This document shows positions 9,760 through 18,422 of a DNA stretch of 64,000 nucleotides, piece after piece (position 1 is the stretch's first letter; each line of letters starts with the position of its first letter). The DNA lies in assembly GCA_964397655.1 (NCBI GenBank), contig CAYNKA010000003.1, positions 124,001 through 188,000 on the forward strand, read 5' to 3'. Source of the stretch: CAYNKA01 sp964397655 (lineage in GTDB: Bacteria; Spirochaetota; Spirochaetia; DTKZ01). Under the pieces are notes generated by a model, which did no database searches, was not told where the DNA came from, and saw only the letters and a list, made by a program, of their open reading frames with translations. A program made the translations under genes and the position numbers.

Positions 9760-11097
9760 TCAGACCAGGGCCCTGAGCGGATCCTCCATCATGGTCGCGA
9801 GATCCTTCAGAAAGGCCGCTCCGACCGCGCCGTCGATGGTCCTGTGGTCGCAGGAAAGCGTCATGTGCATGACTCGTCTGATCGCGATCGCGTCGTCGTC
9901 GTCCACGACAGGCTCCTTCACCACGGCACCCACCGCGAGGATGGCGGAGCCCGGAGGATTGATGATTGCGGTGAACTCCTCGATCCCGTAATTCCCCAGG
10001 TTGCTGATCGAGAAGGTGGCCCCCGAATACTCCTCCGGCTTGAGCCCTCCCTTGCGCGCCTTGTCCACCAGGACCGCGAGCTCCCGGTCGATCTCCATGA
10101 CTCCCTTGTTCCCGCAATTCCTCACCACGGGGGTGACGAGGCCGTCGGGCAGCGCCACCGCCAGGCCAACGTCGGCGGATCCATGGACCTCGATGCTCGA
10201 ACCCTTCCAGGTCGAATTGACGAGAGGATGCCGCTTCAGGGCCTCGGCCGCGAACTTCATGAAGAAGGCGTTGAGGGAAACCTTGGGATTCGTTTCGGCG
10301 TTGATCCTGCCCCGGGCGTCGAGGAGCTGGTCCATGACGACCCGGGACCTGAGAAAATAGTGCGGGGCCTGGAACGCGGACTCGGAAAGCCGCTTCGCGA
10401 TCACGGCACGCATTCCGCTCACGGGAATGGTCCGGTCCTCGGGCCCGCACCCCCCTCTCGTCGCGCCGCCGGCCGAGACGGCCGCTTCGACCGAGGCTCC
10501 CGCCGCGGCGAGCTTTTCGACGTCCCGCTTCACCACCCTGCCATCGGGGCCCGAACCGGCGATCGCCCGGAGATCCAGCCCCCTCTCCGCCGCGAGCTTC
10601 CTCGCGAGGGGCGAGGACTTGGGGTATCCGCCGTAGCCGAGCGGTCCGGCGGAAGAAACAGCCGCGGCGTCGGGCGGCTGCGCCGAAGCGGAGATCGCCT
10701 CGGGCCCGGCCGGACCTCCTTGAGCCGCCGGCCCGTGCGCCGGCTCCGCGGGCTCGGAACGCACGGCGGGGCTCTCCCGCGTCCGGGCTTCCGCACGTTG
10801 CTCGGAGCCCGACGCCTTCGCGGCAGCCGCCTCCGCGAGCAGGCCCGAGAAGTCCTCGCCGGGTTTGCCCACGATCGCCACGAGATCGCCGACCTTCGCC
10901 GACCGGCCTTCCTGCAGGACGATCTTGAGAATCGTTCCCTCGGCCGGGGACTCGTATTCCATCACCGCCTTGTCGGTCTCCACCTCGCAGAGGACGGAAC
11001 CGTTCTTCACGGCGTCGCCTTCCTTCACCTTCCAGGACGAAATTCTCCCCTCCTCCATGGTGGGGGACAGGGCGATCATGTAAATTTTTTCCGCCAT
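9760..11097 (-). CDS. pdhC: Pyruvate dehydrogenase complex E2, dihydrolipoyl acetyltransferase (set 2)
   Basis: Second E2 in the window. The 445-residue protein has an N-terminal lipoyl domain (about 1-78, lipoyl lysine in VETDKAVME near 42) and a long Ala/Pro/Glu linker. A subunit-binding domain with SSPLARKLAAERG near 160 and a catalytic domain with CDHRTIDG near 413 follow. It is last in the leftward run after E1 beta (4-base gap) and E1 alpha, just before a strong terminator. Its proximity to lipoate ligase and citrate lyase suggests the housekeeping or citrate-linked pyruvate dehydrogenase. Confidence 0.92.
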   Translation of the reverse strand: MAEKIYMIALSPTMEEGRISSWKVKEGDAVKNGSVLCEVETDKAVMEYESPAEGTILKIVLQEGRSAKVGDLVAIVGKPGEDFSGLLAEAAAAKASGSEQRAEARTRESPAVRSEPAEPAHGPAAQGGPAGPEAISASAQPPDAAAVSSAGPLGYGGYPKSSPLARKLAAERGLDLRAIAGSGPDGRVVKRDVEKLAAAGASVEAAVSAGGATRGGCGPEDRTIPVSGMRAVIAKRLSESAFQAPHYFLRSRVVMDQLLDARGRINAETNPKVSLNAFFMKFAAEALKRHPLVNSTWKGSSIEVHGSADVGLAVALPDGLVTPVVRNCGNKGVMEIDRELAVLVDKARKGGLKPEEYSGATFSISNLGNYGIEEFTAIINPPGSAILAVGAVVKEPVVDDDDAIAIRRVMHMTLSCDHRTIDGAVGAAFLKDLATMMEDPLRALV

Positions 11098-11101
11098 CGC
11101 G

Positions 11102-12085
11102 TCAATCCTCCAGATAGAGCGTCTTCTTCGCCGCGGCCGCCACCTTTTCGGCCGACGGTTGGGCGGCGAGCTCGAGACGATGATTGTAGGGCATGGGCAC
11201 GTCTTCGGAAGATACGAGCTCGACCGGGGCGTCCAGCACGTCGAAACAGTTCTTGGATACGAGCCAGGCGACGTGGGAGCCGACGCTGGCGAAGGGCCAG
11301 GACTCGTCCACGACCACTGCCCGGTTCGTCTTCCGCACCGATGCGTAGATCGTCTCCTCGTCCAGGGGGCGGATGCTCCTGAGGTCCACGATCTCGGCCT
11401 CGATGCCCCGGCCGGCGAGGATTTCAGCCGCGGCCTGGACCGCCTTCAGGGGTTTCGAATAGGTCACGATCGTTACGTCCTTTCCGGCCCGCTTCACGTC
11501 GGCCTTGCCGATGGGCAGGAGGTATTCCTCGTCGGGGACTTCCCCCTTCCAGGCGTACATGAGCTCGCCTTCGAGGAAGACGACGGGATTGTCGTCGCGG
11601 ATCGCGCTCTTCAGGAGACCCTTCGCGTCGTAGGGGGTCGCCGGGGCTACGACCTTGAGGCCTGGGATGTGGGCCCAGTAGGACTGGAGGGCCTGCGAGT
11701 GCTGGGACCCGAGGAATTCCGCGGGTCCGTTCGGGCCGCGGAACACGATGGGCATCTTGAACTGCCCTCCCGACATGTAGCGCATCTTGGCCGCGTTGTT
11801 CACGACCTGGTCCAGGGCGAGCAGGGCGAAGTTGTGCGTCATCCACTCCACCACCGGCCTGAGGCCGGCCTGAGCCGCGCCCACGCCGAGGCCGGTGAAG
11901 CCCAGCTCGGTGATGGGCGTGTCGATGACGCGCTTCGGGCCGTACTTGTCCAGGAGACCCTTGCTCACCTTGTATGCGCCGTTGTATTCCCCGACCTCCT
12001 CGCCCATGAGGAAAACCGTTTCGTCCCGAGCCATCTCCTCGTCGAGCGCCGCGTTCAAAGCTTCCCGGTAGGTAATGATCGACAT
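11102..12085 (-). CDS. pdhB: Pyruvate dehydrogenase E1 beta subunit (set 2)
   Basis: Beta subunit of the heterotetrameric pyruvate dehydrogenase E1. The 327-residue protein starts MSIITYREALN and has FLMGEEVGEYNGA near 25 and DTPITELGFTGLGVGAAQAG near 56. The C-terminal transketolase domain carries VVDESWPFASVG near 270. GGGAGG lies just before the ATG. It follows E1 alpha by 13 bases in the same operon. Compared with set 1 beta it is the typical PDH form, so the two sets are probably distinct complexes rather than a recent duplication. Confidence 0.92.
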   Translation of the reverse strand: MSIITYREALNAALDEEMARDETVFLMGEEVGEYNGAYKVSKGLLDKYGPKRVIDTPITELGFTGLGVGAAQAGLRPVVEWMTHNFALLALDQVVNNAAKMRYMSGGQFKMPIVFRGPNGPAEFLGSQHSQALQSYWAHIPGLKVVAPATPYDAKGLLKSAIRDDNPVVFLEGELMYAWKGEVPDEEYLLPIGKADVKRAGKDVTIVTYSKPLKAVQAAAEILAGRGIEAEIVDLRSIRPLDEETIYASVRKTNRAVVVDESWPFASVGSHVAWLVSKNCFDVLDAPVELVSSEDVPMPYNHRLELAAQPSAEKVAAAAKKTLYLED

Positions 12086-12098
12086 CGTTTTCCTCCCT

Positions 12099-13064
12099 TC
12101 ACGCGAACACGTCTTCGTAGAGGACGTGGAGCGCCGGTTCTTCGCTCTCTTCCGAGAACGCCACGGACTCCTCCACCACGGCCTTGATCTCGGCCTCGTA
12201 CTTCCCGTATTCCTCGGCCGTGAGCGCCTTGTCCTTCTCCATCAGGGCCTTGAGGATGAGGATCGGGTCCTGCTTCTTGTACTCCTCGACCTCCTCCTTG
12301 GTCCGGTACTTCTGGGGATCGCTCATCGAATGCCCCTTGTACCGGTAGGTCTTCGCCTCGAGGAAGGTCGGAAGCCCGTTTTCCCTGGCGTCCTTCACGG
12401 CCTTGGACACCTCCTCGAATACCGTAAGCACGTTCATGCCGTCGATCTGCCTGCCGGGAATTCCGTAGGCGCTCCCCATGAGGCTGAAGTCGTCGACCGA
12501 CGAGACCTTCATGAAATTGGTGCCCATGCCCCACTGATTGTTCTCGCAGACGTAGACGATGGGAAGTTTCCAGATCTTCGCGAGGTTGAGGCTCTCGTGG
12601 AAGGCTCCCTGATGGATCGCCCCGTCGCCGAAGAAGACGAGCGTGACGCCCTTGTCGCCGCGATAGGCCTGGGCGAAGGCGGCTCCGGTCGCGACGGGGA
12701 TCTGAGCGCCGACGATGCCGTTGCCCCCGAGGAAGTGCTTCTCCGCGGAAAAAAGATGCATGGATCCGCCCTTGCCCCGGGAACAGCCCGTGATCCTGCC
12801 GAAGAGCTCGGCCATGACGACCTTCGGATCCATGCCGCAGGCGATGGCGTGGCCGTGGTCCCGGTAGCCGGTGAGCACGTAGTCCCTGGACAGGTCGAGC
12901 GCCGCGGCCGAACCGACCGCGATGGCCTCCTGGCCGTTGTAGAGATGGCAGAAGCCGCCTATCTTGCGTAGGCCGTACATCTGGCCCGCCTTTTCCTCGA
13001 AGTTGCGGATCAGCATCATGTCGCGGAGAAGTTTGTGGAGGAATTCCTTGTCGTATCCTTTCAT
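12099..13064 (-). CDS. pdhA: Pyruvate dehydrogenase E1 alpha subunit (set 2)
   Basis: ThDP-binding alpha subunit of pyruvate dehydrogenase. The 321-residue protein has YNGQEAIAVG near 43, GYRDHGHAIACG near 67, SRGKGGSMHLF near 95 and the ThDP motif from GDGAIHQG near 147 to VCENNQWG near 172. It begins one base after the stop of the PNPOx-like gene, so the two are coupled. It is the first dehydrogenase gene in the leftward citrate-lyase/lipoate-ligase/PDH run. Confidence 0.93.
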   Translation of the reverse strand: MKGYDKEFLHKLLRDMMLIRNFEEKAGQMYGLRKIGGFCHLYNGQEAIAVGSAAALDLSRDYVLTGYRDHGHAIACGMDPKVVMAELFGRITGCSRGKGGSMHLFSAEKHFLGGNGIVGAQIPVATGAAFAQAYRGDKGVTLVFFGDGAIHQGAFHESLNLAKIWKLPIVYVCENNQWGMGTNFMKVSSVDDFSLMGSAYGIPGRQIDGMNVLTVFEEVSKAVKDARENGLPTFLEAKTYRYKGHSMSDPQKYRTKEEVEEYKKQDPILILKALMEKDKALTAEEYGKYEAEIKAVVEESVAFSEESEEPALHVLYEDVFA

Positions 13065-13065
13065 G

Positions 13066-13503
13066 TCACACCACCACTTTGTGCCGCTCGTTCGCGGCCG
13101 GCCGGAAATAGGTCATCTCCTCGACGACGGTTTCCAGGATGACGTAGTCCTTCTCGTTCGGGTTCACCCTCCAGAACACCCGGAGATCCTTTCCGAGGGC
13201 CTCCTGGACCTCGGACCTGAGCGCCGGATTGCTGATGATGCTGATCTTCCCGTTCGCGGTGACGATCTCGTCCAGCGCCCTCGTCTGGAAGATCCACCCC
13301 GCCTCCCGGTGATTCGCGAGCTCGACCGCCTTCTTGAAGGCGGGGGAGGTGACGGCGTAGATGCATCCCTCGCGCCCGGAGACGATCGCCGGCGTCATCC
13401 ACCTGCTGCGCGGATACCCCTTCTCGTCCACGGTCGTAAGAACGCCCGTGCGGGTATCATCAAGAATTCGATCGAGTTTCGAGAACATCTCCCGGATATC
13501 CAT
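13066..13503 (-). CDS. Pyridoxamine 5'-phosphate oxidase-like (split-barrel FMN-binding) protein
   Basis: A 145-residue protein of the PNPOx-like split-barrel superfamily, resembling general stress protein 26. Members bind FMN, F420 or heme, and many have no assigned substrate. The pattern GVLTTVDEKGYPRSRWM near 20-36 is the typical first beta hairpin. YAVTSPAFKKAVEL and the C-terminal FWRVNP segment also fit. The ATG at 13503 is preferred because GGAGGAG lies just upstream; a longer frame to 13554 would overlap lplA. Between lipoate ligase and PDH it may serve redox or cofactor housekeeping, but no specific function can be read. Confidence 0.75.
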   Translation of the reverse strand: MDIREMFSKLDRILDDTRTGVLTTVDEKGYPRSRWMTPAIVSGREGCIYAVTSPAFKKAVELANHREAGWIFQTRALDEIVTANGKISIISNPALRSEVQEALGKDLRVFWRVNPNEKDYVILETVVEEMTYFRPAANERHKVVV

Positions 13504-13540
13504 ACGCTCCTCCTTCGAGACCGTTCCGCGGCCTCCAGCT

Positions 13541-14455
13541 TCACCAACCCGCATCCTCGACCGTTCGCAGGTCGAAGGGTTTTCCTACAAGATTTCCGCC
13601 CGCGCCGCCAGCCCCCTCGACCCGGACGACGATGCCCCGTTCGACGGAGAGCCGAACCGGGCTTCCGGGCCCCGGGCTCCATGCGAAGGCCGGCGTGGCG
13701 CCGTAATTCCAATCCCAGGCCTCGTAGCGCTCCGCGAGTTCCCTGACGCGGCCCTCCCCCCACCGCAGGACGCTGCCGGAGAGCGGGAGCTCCGGCGCCG
13801 GCCCCCATGCGTCGCGGACAGCGTTCCGAACCGCCTCCGCCGCAACGGCCACCGTGAGGCCCGGCCTGAAGTCAGCGAGGTTCGCGACGCTCATGGGCAC
13901 CGAGGCGACCGCCTTGGTCTCCACGCCGTTCCCGTCCGAGGACAGGGAGGCCCGCAGGGCCTCGAGATCGGCGTCCACGAGAAGCGTCGCGTGATGCAGG
14001 ACCCGGTCTTTCCGGTAGCAGAGGGCGTTGCCCGAGATCTTCCTGCCTTCCAGGACCAGATCCCCCCTCGGAGTCCTCTCCGTCTCGAGGCCGAGCGACG
14101 CGAGGCCTCGCCTGACGATGTCGAGGTTCCCCTCCTTGGAGAATCCTTCCTTCGGAACCACGAAGAAGACGTTCAGGTTTCCCCGGCCGTGATACACGGC
14201 TCCGCCTCCGCTCACCCTGCGCACCGCCTTCGGGAAACCCGACTTCAGCGAGGAGGCGGAGAGCTCCCTCCAGGGATTCTGATTCTTCCCGATCACGACC
14301 GCGGCTTCGTTCTCGTAGAATCCGACGAAGCTCCCTCCCTCGGCTACGGCGAGTTCGAAGAGATACTCCTCCTCGGCGAGATTCCTCGACGCCTCGCGGA
14401 CTGCCTCGGGGCGGAACATGATGTAGGCGGGATGCTCCCGGATCGAGCTCGGCAA
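13541..14455 (-). CDS. lplA: Lipoate-protein ligase A
   Basis: Activates lipoate with ATP and attaches it to lipoyl-domain lysines of E2 proteins. The frame has VVIGKNQNPWRE, the lipoate-binding RRVSGGGAVYHGRGNLN and GRKISGNALCYRKDRVLHH, then a C-terminal accessory domain. The start is placed at a TTG at 14455, 7 bases after GGAGG. A further upstream TTG at 14509 overlaps the preceding stop and lacks a ribosome site, and its extra residues do not look like the family. The product is about 304 residues, normal for a two-domain LplA. It lies between citXG and the PDH genes, whose E2 it would modify. Confidence 0.9.
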   Translation of the reverse strand: MPSSIREHPAYIMFRPEAVREASRNLAEEEYLFELAVAEGGSFVGFYENEAAVVIGKNQNPWRELSASSLKSGFPKAVRRVSGGGAVYHGRGNLNVFFVVPKEGFSKEGNLDIVRRGLASLGLETERTPRGDLVLEGRKISGNALCYRKDRVLHHATLLVDADLEALRASLSSDGNGVETKAVASVPMSVANLADFRPGLTVAVAAEAVRNAVRDAWGPAPELPLSGSVLRWGEGRVRELAERYEAWDWNYGATPAFAWSPGPGSPVRLSVERGIVVRVEGAGGAGGNLVGKPFDLRTVEDAGW

Positions 14456-14505
14456 CTCTATTCCTCCGAAGGATTCAGTATAAATGTAATATATTCGAGA
14501 AAATT
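14456..14505 (-). promoter_or_regulatory. AT-rich gap before lplA with possible promoter
   Basis: This 50-base stretch is much more AT-rich than its surroundings. Read leftward it contains TATATT and TATACT blocks, but TTGAAA at 14504-14509 lies 21 bases from TATACT, which is too far for a good sigma-70 promoter. It also holds the GGAGG of lplA. It may be an internal promoter for lplA-PNPOx-pdh. Confidence 0.3.
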
Positions 14506-15858
14506 TCAAAGTATTTTTTGAGAGACGACGTTGTGGAGGAAGGCGGAGATCGCGAGCAGGTCGGCGCAGCCTCCGGGGCTGAGGTTTCTTTCGATGAAGA
14601 GGCGGTTCATGTCCCCGACGAGCTTTTTCCCACCGGCAGAGGAAACGCCTCCGGCCTCGATCGCCTCCAGGGCCTTCCGACGGACGAAGGCGAGCCCTTC
14701 GGTTCCGCCCCGTGAGAGGACGTTCGTGTCTTCCGCCTCGGCGAGGAGGGCGAGGAGGGCGTCGACGAGGGCGTCGTTCCGGGAGAGGCCGGCCGCGAGA
14801 CCGGAGCGCAGGGCGGGGAGTCCGATCCTCGCGGCCGTGGGAAAGCCCGAGGCCGCCTCTCCCCGGATGCCGAGGGCGCCGGATTTCAGGTAGAGCCTTT
14901 CCCCTGCCGTGAGCCGCGCTCCCGTCCCGCCGGCGGCGATTCCTTCGAGGTCCCCGAGCGCCGGGGCCGAGAGGGAGGCGGCCTTCCCCAGCAGGGCATC
15001 GAGCGCAGGCGGCGTCCCCTCCGCGACGAGCCTACCGAGAGCCCCGAACAGGGCCGAAAACGAAAAAAGGAGGCCCTTCTGCGTGTTCACTCCCGAAGTC
15101 GCGGCGAACATGGCCTTTTCCCCCCGCCTCCCGATCTCGCGGAGCAGGGGGAAAAGTTCGGCGTCGGGCCCGTCGCCGAAGCGGTAGGCGGCGACGAAGA
15201 TCTCCCGGAGCGGGGCCGCGAGAGCGGCTACGCTGTCGATGAAGGTGAAGTAGTCCATGTCGCGGTGAGCGCCGGAATCGAATCGGTCCACGAGACCCGG
15301 CTTCGGAGAGGCTGAAAGTTCCCAGAGCATGGCACGGACGGCCTCGGCGGCGTAGAGGTCCGCGAAAAAGGCCTCGACGCGCCGGTCGAATTCGGCGCGG
15401 ACCTCGGCCCGGGAATGGGCGGCGGAGCGGACGCAGACCGCGGCATCCTCTCCGCAGAGGAGGCACTTCCGCGCCGGAAGGCCGAGGTCCGCGCGGGAGA
15501 GAGGTCTCTCGGCGAGCACGTCCACGTCCGCGAGCCTCCCGATCGGGTGGGTTTCCTCGAAATCGACGGCGGCCCGCTTCACCGCCTCCGCGGAGGCGGC
15601 CGCGACGAAGAACGCGAAGGGTCCGTCCGCGCCTCGTCCATCCTCCCGGAAACGGGGCTCCCCGCCGAGCGCGGCCCCCGCCGCTGCGAGGAAGTCCTCT
15701 GCGATCTTCCTGTGGGCGGAGACGACCCCGCGGCCCGTCTTGTCTGGGCCGGGCACGGCGAGCGTCACGGAGACCACGGGCAGACGGTACTCGGCGAAGA
15801 GTTCGACGCGCCTCCTCCATCGTTCTTCCCTGGCGTCGAGGACCGAGGGAGGATTCAT
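14506..15858 (-). CDS. citXG: CitX-CitG fusion: apo-citrate lyase phosphoribosyl-dephospho-CoA transferase / triphosphoribosyl-dephospho-CoA synthase
   Basis: Makes and attaches the 2'-(5''-phosphoribosyl)-3'-dephospho-CoA group of the citrate lyase acyl carrier. The 450-residue protein joins a CitX-like half (about 1-170, with PGPDKTG near 37 and PARKCLLCGEDA near 128) to a CitG-like half (about 170-450). The CitG half has MDYFTFIDS near 201, SGVNTQKG near 256, EDTNVLSRGG near 370 and LSPGGCADLLA near 428. Such fusions are known in some bacteria. Its ATG overlaps the citF stop as ATGA. Together with citCDEF the lyase set is complete. Confidence 0.92.
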   Translation of the reverse strand: MNPPSVLDAREERWRRRVELFAEYRLPVVSVTLAVPGPDKTGRGVVSAHRKIAEDFLAAAGAALGGEPRFREDGRGADGPFAFFVAAASAEAVKRAAVDFEETHPIGRLADVDVLAERPLSRADLGLPARKCLLCGEDAAVCVRSAAHSRAEVRAEFDRRVEAFFADLYAAEAVRAMLWELSASPKPGLVDRFDSGAHRDMDYFTFIDSVAALAAPLREIFVAAYRFGDGPDAELFPLLREIGRRGEKAMFAATSGVNTQKGLLFSFSALFGALGRLVAEGTPPALDALLGKAASLSAPALGDLEGIAAGGTGARLTAGERLYLKSGALGIRGEAASGFPTAARIGLPALRSGLAAGLSRNDALVDALLALLAEAEDTNVLSRGGTEGLAFVRRKALEAIEAGGVSSAGGKKLVGDMNRLFIERNLSPGGCADLLAISAFLHNVVSQKIL

Positions 15859-17261
15859 TCTTCGATCCTCCTGATTTCGTCCAGGATCGTCCCGTCCCGG
15901 TATTCCATGGTTCCCACGACCCGGTCCGAAAGCCGGATCTTCCGCGGGATTCCGGTGTATCGTTCCGCCTCCCGCTTCAGGTCGTGGATGTCCTTGAGCG
16001 GAAGTCCGGCGTCCCGGAGCCGGTCCCTGAGGTCCTTCCTTTCCGGATTCACCGCGACGCCTCGGTCGGTAACGAGAACGTCGATGGTCCTGCCGGGAGT
16101 CGTGACGGTGAGAACCCTGTCCACGACGATCGGAAGCCGAGCGCGCACGAGGGGGGCGACGATGACCGCGAGCTTGGCGCCCGCGGCGGCGTCGGAGTGG
16201 CCGCCCGAACCGCCCATGATGACGCCGTTAGAATCGGTCGTGACGTTGACGTTGAAGTCCGTGTCGATCTCCGTGGCCCCGAGGATCACGATGTCCAGGC
16301 TGTCGACGGCGCAGCCCTTCGCCCCTGGGTTCGCGTAGGCGGAAGCGGAGATCTCCCTGTGGTCTCGGTTCGTCCGGATGGATTCGACCGCCTCGAGGTC
16401 GAAGCACTGGACGTCGAGCAGCTTCCGGAAGAGCCCCTCCTTCAGGAAATCCACGAAATATCCGGTGATCCCGCCGAGGCCGAAGCCGGCCGTGATCTTC
16501 CTTCGTCTCATGATCTCCTTGAGGTACTTGGCGACCGCGAGCGAAGCGCCTCCGGCCCCGGTCTGGAAGGAGAAGCCGTCCGCGAGGAGGCCGGAGTGCT
16601 CGATGACCCGCGAGGCGTACCGGGCGATGACGAGGCCCACGGGGTCCCGCGTGACCGTCGTCGTCCCGGAGACGATCCCCTCGGGATCTCCTATCGAGTC
16701 GACCTTTACGACGTAGTCCACCCTGCATTCCTCGATCGACGCGGGGCTGAGCGGATACGGGACGAGGTTGTCGGTGACCGCCACCACCTTCTTCGCGAAC
16801 AGGGCGTCCGGCATGGCGTAGCCCAGGGACCCGCAGGCGGAGGGACCCTCGGTCCCGTTCAGGTTCCCGCAGGGATCGGCCGAAGGAGCCGCGATGAAGG
16901 CGACGTCGATCGGCAGCTCCCCGCTCTCGATGGCCCGGGGCCTGCCGCCGTGGGACCTGAACATGACGGGCTGTTTCATGAGGCCGCGGGAAACCGCCGC
17001 GCCCAGGGGGCCGCTCAGGTAGTTCGTGTCGAGACGGGAAACCGTTCCTGCCTCGATATGTCCGACGAGGGGAGCGTGGACCGGAAAGAGGGAGCTCGCT
17101 GCGACGCGGAGGTCCCGTATTCCCGCGGCCTCTGTTTCGCGGAGTACGAGGTTGAGGACCTTGTCGCCGTTCCGGAGATGATGATGGAAGGAGATCGTCA
17201 TCCCGTCGCGCAGGCCCGTGAGCCGGACGGCTTCCTTCAGGTTCGGGAGGAGCTTGTTCAT
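15855..17261 (-). CDS. citF: Citrate lyase alpha subunit (citrate:acyl-carrier transferase)
   Basis: Exchanges acetyl for citryl on the acyl carrier protein in the citrate lyase complex. The start is the ATG at 17261 (MNKLLPNLKEAV), which overlaps the citE stop as ATGA; a longer open frame upstream is shadow. The 468-residue protein has the CoA-transferase fold of CitF, with MTISFHHHLRNGDKV near 20, PSADPCGNLNGTEGPSACGS near 130, the glycine-rich GFGLGGITGYF near 255 and GVIMGGSGGHSDAAAGA near 348. It is slightly shorter than enterobacterial CitF. Confidence 0.94.
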   Translation of the reverse strand: MNKLLPNLKEAVRLTGLRDGMTISFHHHLRNGDKVLNLVLRETEAAGIRDLRVAASSLFPVHAPLVGHIEAGTVSRLDTNYLSGPLGAAVSRGLMKQPVMFRSHGGRPRAIESGELPIDVAFIAAPSADPCGNLNGTEGPSACGSLGYAMPDALFAKKVVAVTDNLVPYPLSPASIEECRVDYVVKVDSIGDPEGIVSGTTTVTRDPVGLVIARYASRVIEHSGLLADGFSFQTGAGGASLAVAKYLKEIMRRRKITAGFGLGGITGYFVDFLKEGLFRKLLDVQCFDLEAVESIRTNRDHREISASAYANPGAKGCAVDSLDIVILGATEIDTDFNVNVTTDSNGVIMGGSGGHSDAAAGAKLAVIVAPLVRARLPIVVDRVLTVTTPGRTIDVLVTDRGVAVNPERKDLRDRLRDAGLPLKDIHDLKREAERYTGIPRKIRLSDRVVGTMEYRDGTILDEIRRIEE

Positions 17262-18142
17262 CGCGCCGCTCCTTCGCGGACGAGTTCCGCCATGGCCAGG
17301 ACCTGCCGCGCCCTGGCGGCGATCGGGGCGTCGATCATCCTCCCGTCGAGCGACACCGCTCCCCTGCCATCCGCTTCGGCCCGCTCGACCGCGGTCATCA
17401 CCCGCCGCGCCCATCGGATCTCGTCCTCGCCCGGACTGAAGGCCGCGTTCACCGCCTCCACGTGCCTCGGCGAGATGACGGCCTTACCGTTGAAGCCGAG
17501 CCTCCGCGCCAAGGCGCAGTCCTCGGCGAGACCTTCCTCGTCGTTCACGTCGGTGAACGGAGTGTCGATCGCTCGGACGCCCGCCGCCTTCGCCGCGGCT
17601 ACGATCCTCGACCTCGCGTAGAGGATCTCCTCGCCGTTCTTCGTCCGCCTGGCTTCCAGGCTCGCGGTCAGGTCCTCCGCCCCGAGGAGGAGTCCGCTCA
17701 CCCTGGGACCCGCCTTGGCTATCTCGAAGGCGTTCTCCAGGCCCAGCGCGCTCTCCACGAGCGGAACGATCGAGACTACGCCGGGAGCGAGGCCGAATTC
17801 CCCTTCGAGGCCGGAAAGCTCCGCGGAAAGCCTCTCCACGTCGTCCCTCGACCTGGTCTTCGGAAGGAGCACGGCGGACGGGCAGCGGGGGATCACCTCG
17901 CGGAGATCGTCGAGCCAATAGGGGCTTTCAAGACCGTTGATCCTCACGACGATCTCCTTGTCTCCGTAATCGAGGGACCGGAGCGCGCTTCCGAGAAGGA
18001 TGCGCGCGGCGTCCTTTTCACCGACGGAGACGGCGTCCTCGAGATCGAAGATGAGGCCGTCGCAGGGAAAGACCGGGCCGCTGAACAGCATGCCGGGATT
18101 GTCGGACGGAATGAACAGCAGGGACCTTACGAACCTCCTCAT
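17258..18142 (-). CDS. citE: Citrate lyase beta subunit (citryl-ACP lyase)
   Basis: Cleaves citryl-acyl carrier to oxaloacetate and acetyl carrier. The 294-residue TIM-barrel protein of the HpcH/HpaI/CitE family has RSLLFIPSDNP near 6, DGLIFDLEDAVSV near 28, VRINGLESPYW near 66, the glutamate in IVPLVESALGLENA near 125 and LLLGAEDLTASLEA near 152. Length is typical. Both ends overlap neighbours by four bases (citD and citF), indicating tight coupling. Confidence 0.94.
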   Translation of the reverse strand: MRRFVRSLLFIPSDNPGMLFSGPVFPCDGLIFDLEDAVSVGEKDAARILLGSALRSLDYGDKEIVVRINGLESPYWLDDLREVIPRCPSAVLLPKTRSRDDVERLSAELSGLEGEFGLAPGVVSIVPLVESALGLENAFEIAKAGPRVSGLLLGAEDLTASLEARRTKNGEEILYARSRIVAAAKAAGVRAIDTPFTDVNDEEGLAEDCALARRLGFNGKAVISPRHVEAVNAAFSPGEDEIRWARRVMTAVERAEADGRGAVSLDGRMIDAPIAARARQVLAMAELVREGAAR

Positions 18143-18411
18143 CCTTCCCTCCCCGCCCGCCTGACCGCGGTCTCCACCCTGGCGCGCAGGGTGAAATCGA
18201 GCGCACCTCGGTCCTGCACCGATATCGTGCAGCCTGCAACGCCGAGGGCGTCGAGCGTTTCCGCCACGAGCCTGCGAATCTCCTCGCCGAACTGCTTCTC
18301 CACCAAGCTTTCCACGGTGATCTTCCTGCCTTCGGATGCCGCCGGTTCCGCGGTCACGAGGGCGTCGTTGGACTCCAGGGAGCCGGAGATTCCGGTCCGC
18401 AACAATTTCAT
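18139..18411 (-). CDS. citD: Citrate lyase gamma subunit (acyl carrier protein)
   Basis: Small carrier bearing the phosphoribosyl-dephospho-CoA arm. The 90-residue protein starts MKLLRTGISGSLESND; Ser14 in SLESND matches the attachment serine of known CitD. VEKQFGEEIR and GALDFTLRARVE match the rest of the family. AGGAGG precedes the ATG. It lies between citC and citE and overlaps citE by four bases. Confidence 0.93.
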   Translation of the reverse strand: MKLLRTGISGSLESNDALVTAEPAASEGRKITVESLVEKQFGEEIRRLVAETLDALGVAGCTISVQDRGALDFTLRARVETAVRRAGREG

Positions 18412-18422
18412 GGGCTTTCCTC

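Noticed and set aside
9724..11382. 552-codon rightward frame opposite pdhC
   Set aside because: Antisense shadow; the leftward frame has lipoyl, subunit-binding and catalytic domains.
13504..13554. N-terminal extension of the PNPOx-like protein
   Set aside because: It would overlap lplA and lacks a ribosome site. The internal ATG at 13503 has GGAGGAG at correct distance.
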